Part shown: positions 57,447-64,000 of the stretch, in pieces
Layout of the letters: each line of letters begins with the position of its first letter
How positions within the stretch are numbered: position 1 is the first letter of the stretch
From: Seminavis robusta
Lineage: Eukaryota > Bacillariophyta > Bacillariophyceae > Naviculales > Naviculaceae
DNA: 64,000 nt
Reading direction: 5' to 3'
Assembly (NCBI GenBank): GCA_903772945.1
Contig: CAICTM010000003.1
Coordinates: forward strand, 124,001 to 188,000
Translations under genes and position numbers: made by a program
The notes under the pieces: generated by a model
Told to the model about the DNA's origin: nothing
Seen by the model: only the letters and a program-made list of their open reading frames with translations
The model's database searches: none

Positions 57447-58996
57447 TTGGATCTTTCAGATGGCTATGGAACCAAACGAACGAGAATCGAATCTCCAACT
57501 CAGCCGCAAATCCACGGCACCGTCAATTCCACTCTTCCTACATGGCCGTGTGTCTCCCTTGCCAATGGTCATGGTATCAACATCGAAATAAATTTCGCCG
57601 CCTTCAACACAACACCGTCGACAGCAAACCTCAAGAATAATAGCCTCAGACAAAATGTCTGCGGGAGATTTGCAAAATATCATTCTGGAGATAGTATTGA
57701 GTTGAGGAATGCACTCTCAGGTCTATCCCTGAGGCCTGTGTTTATAAGGGATGAAAACCGTCCCCATTATTCCAAATACAGCCATGAGAAAGGCATTGCT
57801 ACAGAGAATCCAGGCATTTTGGTAGAGTTAGTAGACGCAGCTGCCGAGAGAGCCAATTTTACCTGGCGAAACAGTTTTGCATTCACTGAAAGAGCACCTA
57901 CCTACAACATGACATCTACAGAACTCCTCCTCTGGAGCATTGAAAACTATGACATCTCAATCCACTCCTGGGATCACACCCTCCAAAGAATGGACGAAGG
58001 TGTTACATACACAGAGCCATGGGCTGATTCTAGCTTGATTCTAGTTGATAGGAGGAGAGCACTCAGGGACATCAACACGATTGATCCATTGAATTGGACC
58101 AAGCCATTTGAACCTGCTGTTTGGGGAGTGATTCTTTTGACCATTTTGCTATCTGCAGTTGTCTACCAGCTAATCGAACACTTCAGTGGAGAAAGAGACG
58201 ATCGATCTCTATACCAGTGGTTCTCAGACAATCTTTATCTCAGCGCCATCAACTTCTCCCAAAACTTTGAGTATGCCCCCCACAGTTTTGCAGGAAGGAT
58301 ATTTGGAGTTAGCATGACACTCTGGGCACTGGTCATCACGGCAAACATACTTAGCCAATCTGGCCTCTCTTTTTATTGAACAAAGAGTAGAACCTGCTTT
58401 GGTGGATTCCATGGAGGAAGCCGTGGTTTATCAATATCCTGTCTGTATGAAGGAGAATGCCAATTCAGACTTCTTTGTTAGAGAGGTATTTCCAAAAGTG
58501 AACCAAGAGGTAAACCCTGACTGTAAGGGGTTGGTGAAATAGTGAAGCATCTCAAGGCAGGATTTGCGGTTACAGCTGATGCGGGCTATAAGTGCAGCAG
58601 TTTGATTCAAGATGTGGTCACGCTGCATCTAGCAGAATTGATTGAGGCTGGTGTTTTAGCAGATCTTTGGCAGAAATACAGAGACTTGTATGATGGTGGA
58701 TCATGTACATACGAGGACGATGAGGAAGCACATTCAGGCAGACGACTTCTGTACAAGATGAGCCGCCAGGCAAGGTTCCCCGCGGCCCAAGGATTTCTTC
58801 GAACCACAGGGTTCTAAAGGGCGGTGGAAGCGCAGCAGGGGGATCCCCAAGTGATGGCATTGATGCGGAGACACTGACTCTTGAGCAAATGGCAGGAACT
58901 TTCCTGTTGCATTGGATAGCCATGGATGTGGCTCTTGTCGCGAGTTGCATCACTGCATACGCTCAGAAGATGAATCGCGTTCATACATCTATCTAG
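57447..58996 (+). pseudogene. ionotropic-glutamate-receptor-like channel, broken
   Basis: The first frame (to 58379) carries a ligand-binding-like region (LRPVFIRDENRPHYSKY, ENPGILVELVDAAAERANF, YDISIHSWDHTLQRM, GVTYTEPWADSSLIL). It then has TM1 (WGVILLTILLSAVVYQLI), a pore-like loop (FSDNLYLSAINFSQN) and a TM helix (FGVSMTLWALVITAN). The homologous text then moves to another frame near 58340 (TYLANLASLFIEQRVEP, the counterpart of SYTANLAA). It moves again near 58530 (EIVKHLKAGFAVTADAGYK) and once more near 58815, ending in a last TM helix (AGTFLLHWIAMDVALVASCI) with a stop at about 58996. No ATG is in frame at the 5' end. Three frame changes point to a pseudogene, or to assembly errors. A further open piece (ALDTHTEMIRQLMQGSQK, stop near 59265) may be the old C-terminus. 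Confidence 0.65.
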
Positions 58997-60355
58997 GGAA
59001 GGCCACGTAGTTGAAAAGATTACCCACAGGACAAATGGACCCATCATTGGAATGCCAACACCAATCAATACGAACGTAATTCGAGATGCCGCAGAGGAAT
59101 CGAATCACCATTAGATGTTGCGCAAAGAAACAATGAGCAGTTTCATGGAGAGTTCGATCTTGCAACAATGGCTGCGCGGAAGTGAATGCAATGAGGAGAG
59201 CTCTGGACACCCACACCGAAATGATTCGGCAGTTGATGCAGGGATCTCAGAAAGACCATGTGTGAGTGGGCTATAGCAGTTCCCGCCTGAAGCCAAGAAC
59301 CGCGTTATTATTAGACCCAATTCATGGTTTTCATTTGAGAAAAAATAGCTGTTGCTGCCTGCGGCTGCTCAGAGACCGCCCTGGGCGCGGCAGGTGGCTA
59401 GGAAGTGATCTCCCACGCAAAGATTCCGCTGGCCGATCTTTTGGATGCACTTGGAACTGCAGTCTCTTTTGTACATGTACATACGCCTTGGAGAAGAGAG
59501 CCACGACAAGATATGCATTCGGGAGCCAGGGATCAGCCATGTTCAGGAGGGGAACAAGGTTGCGATGGCAACGACGGTTGGTCGCGAGCAAGAATGCCTT
59601 CAAGACAAGCCAAAAAGCGCCATATCTAATCTTACTGGATTAGCAGACGACCAAAGCACAGTGGCCGTTTGGGCGAGGTTGGAGAAACGTCGCTTGGGGC
59701 TGAGCTCTAGCCAGTTAGCAAGATATTCATGTAGAAAGTTGGGACCGGAGAGTACTAGTAATCAAACAGTGGTCTCAACGGAATTGATCCATCTACGGTG
59801 TGTTTGTTCCGGACACCACAAGCTTTCGGATGCTCGCTGCATGGCTAGATAGCTGGCTTGGATGATCAGATTCGATTCTGTGCTTGTATTTTGTACCTCT
59901 CGCCACCTATTTACTTGCTGGGTTGCTAACTAGCTAGCTACTGGTACAGTAGACTACCGGTAGTAAGGTGGCTCTGCTGGTTGCGCCACAAAGATTTACT
60001 GGCTGGTTAAGAAGCGATTCTGACTGGAGATGAACATTCTCGAGAGTAGCGACTGTTGAATTTTGTGTAGTATTCTGAGTTATGAAGAGCCTCCAAACTG
60101 TCGAATGACCAATTGAGAGTTCATCCAGAAGGCTCTGAAAACAGCAGGGTAAAATCCCCTTTGCCCTCTCAGAAAAAGGGATTGGACCTAGCTGGTGCAA
60201 CTACTGAGTGAGCTCTGATGAGGGTTGGAGTGGTGGTAAGGTACTGTAGCGCTAGCTAGCTAGCTAGAAGATCCGGCCAAACAAAGATCAATAGCTCACA
60301 ATTACAAATCCTGAGAGCCGAGAAGCATCCAACATCACACAAACCAACCACAACA
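58997..60355. other. intergenic, possible remnants
   Basis: Apart from the possible receptor tail up to 59265, several open stretches between 59266 and 59850 on both strands have no recognisable domain. CTAGCTAGCTAGCTAG near 60250 precedes the next gene. Confidence 0.4.
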
Positions 60356-60805
60356 ATGAGCACCCGACCACGCCTTAGCAACAGCACTCTTGACGAGGAG
60401 GACTTTAATGAGACCTTTGACTCTCCGAAAGACCTTTCTGTTGACGCTCGCGAAACCCAAACTCGCAACTCGTTGAAGCAAAAGACCAAGCGTAGGCAAT
60501 CTCGCCTTCCACGTACCCTCATGGCTGAACCTGGAAACAATCTCTTGACTACTATTGTGGGAGACGAGGACGAACTGAGCAAAGGAAGCAACCACAGCAC
60601 TCGCAGTGCACGGTCACCTCGCCGACAACGAATGGCTGGTCTAGCAGAAGGAGGCCAGGATCGTCGAGCAAGAAGATGCAGATCCCTGGGACAACGACGC
60701 AGGTCAACGGGTGTCTCGTCTCATGGAGGATCCAAACAAAGAACTCTCGTCTCTGACGATGACACTTGGGAAATCTTCAAAGAAGCTCTCCAAAACATGG
60801 CCTAG
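60356..60805 (+). CDS. hypothetical basic protein, 149 aa
   Basis: ATG 60356 lies in good context (CAACAATGAG) and opens MSTRPRLSNSTLDEEDFN. The first 40 residues are acidic with DSP and TLDEE phospho-like sites. The middle is strongly basic (KQKTKRRQSRLPRT, then SARSPRRQRMAG and RRARRCRSLGQRRRS). It ends with a short helix (DDTWEIFKEALQNMA). There is no TM helix. The basic blocks could bind nucleic acid or be nuclear signals. I recognise no family. The intact frame and ordered composition support a real gene. Confidence 0.55.
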   Translation: MSTRPRLSNSTLDEEDFNETFDSPKDLSVDARETQTRNSLKQKTKRRQSRLPRTLMAEPGNNLLTTIVGDEDELSKGSNHSTRSARSPRRQRMAGLAEGGQDRRARRCRSLGQRRRSTGVSSHGGSKQRTLVSDDDTWEIFKEALQNMA

Positions 60806-61059
60806 GCCCAACGAACGATGGCAAGGGTCCACCACTTTAGTACATGCATACATAACATTCAAAAAGATATAGAGAAAATGTACATTATTGCAAGTTCAAT
60901 ACAACGTGTTCCTACTCATTACAATCAAATCAAAAACTTGCTCTTACGAGAACCCTGTTGATGTTTGTGGTCATCCCCTTACCATTGGAGAAATTGATGC
61001 CCCTGGGCAATGTGAGGATATGGATTCCTTCTCTTACAGTGACTGACAAGCTGTACAGT

Positions 61060-62097
61060 TTACGCTGCCTTGCCTTTGGTAACAATCAACTCCTTCGCAA
61101 CAACAGTGTAGTAGGATTCGGTAATGTGCACCTTCTCTTGATAGACAGCAAATTTCATCAACTCTTCATGCAACTCCAGCAGTCGATACCACGGGACTTG
61201 TGGATATAGATGGTGTTCGACATGATAACTGACATTGATTGGCACAACAAAGATTTTGTCGAAAGTGGAGGGAATAACTGTGCGAGTATGATTGAAGAAA
61301 TTGTTTGCACTGCCGGGATCCTGTTTGACTGCACAGTGTTCAGCCACAATGCGAAGAATATTGATAGCAATGAACCATGTAAACAGGGGTACAAACCAGT
61401 ACTGCACCACAACCTGTCCCATCTGCATCACTTGGATGACATTGTACAGACAGCCATAGTAAACAAGTGCAGCTCCTCGGTATTTCGTGGAAGTGCTTCT
61501 CCAGATGCGTCCATAAAAGCGTAAGAAATATACCATTCCTCCAAACCCAGCCAATCTTGGTATGGCCCATGCCGCAAAATCAGTGGTTGAGGAGCGTGGA
61601 AACTTCCAGTGCTTTTTCCATTCACCTTGGGGTGTGTGGGTGGAATATTGCTGGCGATTTCCATCTTTTGCATTGCCAACATGTCTATGATGGGCAAAAT
61701 GATATTTCCGAAACCATTCATTGGAAAGGAGAATAGGCCAGGCCAGCAGTGCTTCTGCCACAATATTGTTGCACAGTCGGTTGGGGAAAAGTCGGTAGTG
61801 GGCAGCATCGTGTTGCAAGATAGCGAATGTGTGTTGACGGGCTCCAATGAACATTGTCGTTAGGACATACATTAACCAAGCAGCAATGACGCTGGAAGTG
61901 TTGGTGCAGAACCAGTGACAAAATGATGCTGACGCCACAATTCCAGAGTACTCTCTAGCAATGACTCGGACATTGTGCACTGGATCCAGGCGGGTGAGCT
62001 TGTCCAAAACAGTGGGGGATAGACAACAGCCGTCAAGACGGTCTTGATAGAGATCCCCCAGATCTAGCGTGGCGCTGTCTTCAGCAGGTGGTGTCAT
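61060..62097 (-). CDS. membrane fatty-acid desaturase family protein, 345 aa
   Basis: ATG 62097 (MTPPAEDSATL) is preferred to the GTG two codons earlier. The three histidine boxes of the desaturase superfamily are present: HDAAH (96-100), HFAHHRH (133-139) and HVEHH (292-296). Hydrophobic segments lie between them (SVIAAWLMYVLTTMFIG, NNIVAEALLAWPILL, WFVPLFTWFIAINILRIV). The boxes bind a di-iron centre that inserts a double bond or hydroxyl into an acyl chain or sphingoid base in the ER or plastid membrane. There is no cytochrome b5 domain, so it needs an outside electron donor. The length fits the soluble-donor desaturases and Delta4-sphingolipid types. The exact substrate cannot be told. 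Single exon. Confidence 0.8.
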   Translation of the reverse strand: MTPPAEDSATLDLGDLYQDRLDGCCLSPTVLDKLTRLDPVHNVRVIAREYSGIVASASFCHWFCTNTSSVIAAWLMYVLTTMFIGARQHTFAILQHDAAHYRLFPNRLCNNIVAEALLAWPILLSNEWFRKYHFAHHRHVGNAKDGNRQQYSTHTPQGEWKKHWKFPRSSTTDFAAWAIPRLAGFGGMVYFLRFYGRIWRSTSTKYRGAALVYYGCLYNVIQVMQMGQVVVQYWFVPLFTWFIAINILRIVAEHCAVKQDPGSANNFFNHTRTVIPSTFDKIFVVPINVSYHVEHHLYPQVPWYRLLELHEELMKFAVYQEKVHITESYYTVVAKELIVTKGKAA

Positions 62098-62912
62098 TGT
62101 CACAACTTCAAACCTATCGGTAGTTCAACTTCCCGTAGCAATTGCTAAATGAGCAACTCCAAACAACAGAGCCTTCAACTCATAAGGGAGACATGTACTC
62201 TCAGTAGTGGAGTTAGCTCATGCAGCATTCAGTTGTGACGGGAAGCGTTCCATCGCTTGCTTGATGTCAACCAGTATGAGCCTTGCATGGCATGGTTCTA
62301 ACAACTCACCGCATACTAGCTAGTCTAGTAGTACTTGCAAGCGTGCATGCAAACCAGGAGTGAACCGCTTTACTGGTTTATTCCAAGCTGTGTCAATGCA
62401 AGCAGCCGTCAGACCTGCAAAAGCCTTCCGTCGGGCCGTGTGTTGGAAATTGCTTCAGCAAAGACTGCCTAGCTAGCTAGCTACCACTGCTCTGCCTAGC
62501 TTCGTCCCCCCTCGCTCCTTAACGTATCTATTTAGTATTTATATTAAAGAGTTCGGACCGAGATGGCTTTACGTAGGAAAATACCGTTTAGAGTATGTAG
62601 GTGGATTATCATCAAGTATGTTCACAGAGCCCTGGAAGTGCAGGCCAACTTCCCGTACCGTACCACACGAAGCGCTAAAACCCGAGTATGCATAGCTGCA
62701 TCGGGCTCGAATCCTCTCACTGGTATAACAGCTCACAACACATAATGAATCCTATTCCATAGCTACACATTATCGAGGTTTCATGGAAGCAATGATACTG
62801 GTGGGCCGTGGTTTTGCCACGGTACGGTATGGTACCTGGTACGAAGACTTTAGATCGCTATAAGAGGCTTCCGAGAGAGCTCACAACATACATCAGCACA
62901 AAGTGAAACAGA
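62098..62912. other. intergenic, no supported gene
   Basis: This is the shared divergent promoter region of the desaturase and the single-TM protein gene. It contains CTAGCTAGCTAGCTAC near 62470 and GGTACGGTATGGTACC near 62821. A GGGCTCGAATCCTC string near 62703 resembles a tRNA B box, but no cloverleaf fits around it. Confidence 0.4.
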
Positions 62913-63788
62913 ATGAGCTCAACCCGCCCACCAACGCAAGAGCAATTGGCACATCGAAAAGATGGCAAAAATATGTCAATGAATAGCAACGTCGGTAGTA
63001 GTGGCATGAGACGGCGTCTGTATGTTACATCTGAGGCCGTCGATTCTGCTATTAGTCACCAGCAAACAGGGGCGGAGGATGAAAGCGTCAAGCAGCTCTA
63101 TGAGCAATACTTTGACGAGGACGGAAGCGTTGACCTCCGCGGTCTTGCCCGTGACATTCGGAAAACGAAGCATGAGATCAGCCAACTAAAGAAAGGCGTG
63201 CATTTGTCTATTGTAACGCTTGGTTCGCTCCTTGCAACTGGAATCGCACTCGTTTGCACGATCATGATTTTTCGCAGCAGCAAGGACGGGCTGGCTTTGA
63301 ATGACCAAGGGCTCATGTGTGGAGCGCCAAACTGGAAGAATTGTGTAGACCAGGCAAGTAGAAGAACCGATAGTATCACTGTCCCAACAATGGTCCTCTG
63401 CAGAGTTGGTGAGAGCCAGTGTTCGCGCCGACTTTGATGGTTTGGACGACAGTTCTTGGGCACGGCCCCTCAGGATACTGTGAGGAGTTCCAATGATCGT
63501 TTCCAGTCCAACGGGCAAGGTGCCAACGTAGAGTTGACGTTGGATGATGTCGCGTACACATGGAGCCTCGATCTTGGCAAGCTCAGCAAGCCGACCGTTT
63601 TCAGCAGCGTGATTCGCTACCAGGGCATCTATTTGGATTCGGACAATGTTGACCAGGAGTTTCAGGTTCATTGCGAAGAAAAGGCAGCTCACTGCAACGT
63701 GTACTCGGTTGGATATTTCCTTCCCCAGCCTGCGTCTGCTCATGATAGAATGAAGGATCCAACCAGCCACATCAAGATGGTTGAATAA
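62913..63788 (+). CDS. single-TM protein, 2 exons joined by a GC-AG intron, 258 aa
   Basis: Exons 62913-63353 and 63453-63788. The donor is CAG-GCAAGT, the form typical of GC-AG introns. The acceptor is GACGACAG and the intron is 99 nt, phase 0. It joins NWKNCVDQ to FLGTAPQDTVRSSND. The alternative GT donor near 63409 leads quickly to a stop. Residues 1-90 are cytosolic, with a charged helix (ESVKQLYEQYFDEDGSVDLR, KTKHEISQLKKG). A single TM helix (SIVTLGSLLATGIALVCTIMIF) follows, then about 130 residues outside (or in the lumen) with paired Cys. I do not recognise the family. The protein is a type II membrane protein in layout. Confidence 0.6.
63354..63452 (+). other. GC-AG intron
   Basis: The donor at 63354 reads GCAAGT after CAG, and the acceptor AG ends at 63452. 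The flanking open frames are in phase only with this junction among the sites tested. Confidence 0.5.
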
Positions 63789-64000
63789 AGAGATGTTAGC
63801 ACGAGGCCTCTGGTTCTATCAATTCTTGCCCAGGACTCCGTTTCCATGTGTCATGCCACCCTTGCTCTCGCTTCTAGCTAGTCGCCCTCGCCCCATGGTT
63901 CGATGGCCATGAGTTTTCTGGCCAAGGGTGAGTCTGTCAACCATGACGGCAGGCTCTCTTGGTCACGATGGTTGTCATCGTTCCTAGCAACATCACCGTC
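63789..64000. other. 3' flank at window end
   Basis: Only the downstream flank of the last gene is visible, with no feature. Confidence 0.4.

Noticed and set aside
62640-62720. Possible tRNA suggested by GGGCTCGAATCCTC
   Set aside because: No A box or cloverleaf stems could be fitted around the B-box-like string.
1-64000. CRISPR array, bacterial operon or viral island
   Set aside because: No regular spacer-repeat array is seen. Introns, gene spacing and protein families are those of a eukaryote.

Overview
The window looks like nuclear DNA of a pennate diatom, possibly Seminavis-like. This is inferred from the protein families and was not tested by a search. Supporting signs are three copies of a DVL-x-GRG DNA-binding-like domain that I know from diatoms (DUF6824 type), an HSF-type factor, stramenopile-style ankyrin repeats with W-x(4)-C units, a class C GPCR and an ionotropic-receptor-like gene of the kind diatoms expand, and a signal peptide ending in a phenylalanine plastid-import motif. 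Introns are short (about 84-140 nt) and mostly GT-AG. Intergenic DNA is long and full of self-complementary strings (TACCGGTA, GTACATGTAC, CTAGCTAG).

Layout. 0.5-1.8 kb: two divergent hypothetical genes. 2.3-5.4 kb: a long intact transposase-like ORF on the minus strand with a 12-bp inverted repeat just upstream of its ATG. 6.4-11.7 kb: a two-TM protein, a low-complexity protein and a spliced DUF4239/bestrophin-like membrane protein. 13.5-16.4 kb: a six-exon DUF6824 regulator. 16.8-17.7 kb: a fossil reverse-transcriptase fragment. 18.6-21.2 kb: a coiled-coil locus with a frame change, a small secreted protein and a divergent ankyrin protein. 22.9-24.8 kb: a second DUF6824 gene and a 72-aa membrane protein. 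28.2-29.3 kb: an HSF-type gene. 33.3 and 38.6-39.2 kb: two hypothetical Ser-rich genes. 35.6-37.4 kb: decayed duplicated receptor-ectodomain fragments. 37.7-38.0 kb: a foldback element. 42.3-45.8 kb: a class C GPCR. 46.6-48.7 kb: a DUF6824/C2H2 zinc-finger gene interrupted by a stop and a frame change. 49.1-50.0 kb: a repeat protein probably sent to the plastid. 50.8-54.0 kb: a six-exon kexin-like protease. 54.3-57.0 kb: a CPA1 Na+/H+ exchanger. 57.4-59.0 kb: a broken ionotropic-receptor-like gene. 60.4-64.0 kb: a small basic protein, a membrane fatty-acid desaturase and a single-TM protein whose intron appears to be GC-AG.

The genes do not form an operon-like system. The recurring theme is sensing and regulation: four DNA-binding regulators and three receptor loci (one intact, two decayed) in 64 kb. 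Roughly half of the window carries no gene I can support.

Exon boundaries were deduced by eye from reading-frame continuity, splice consensus and protein-family expectations. ATG starts were preferred wherever the open frame begins at a non-ATG codon.
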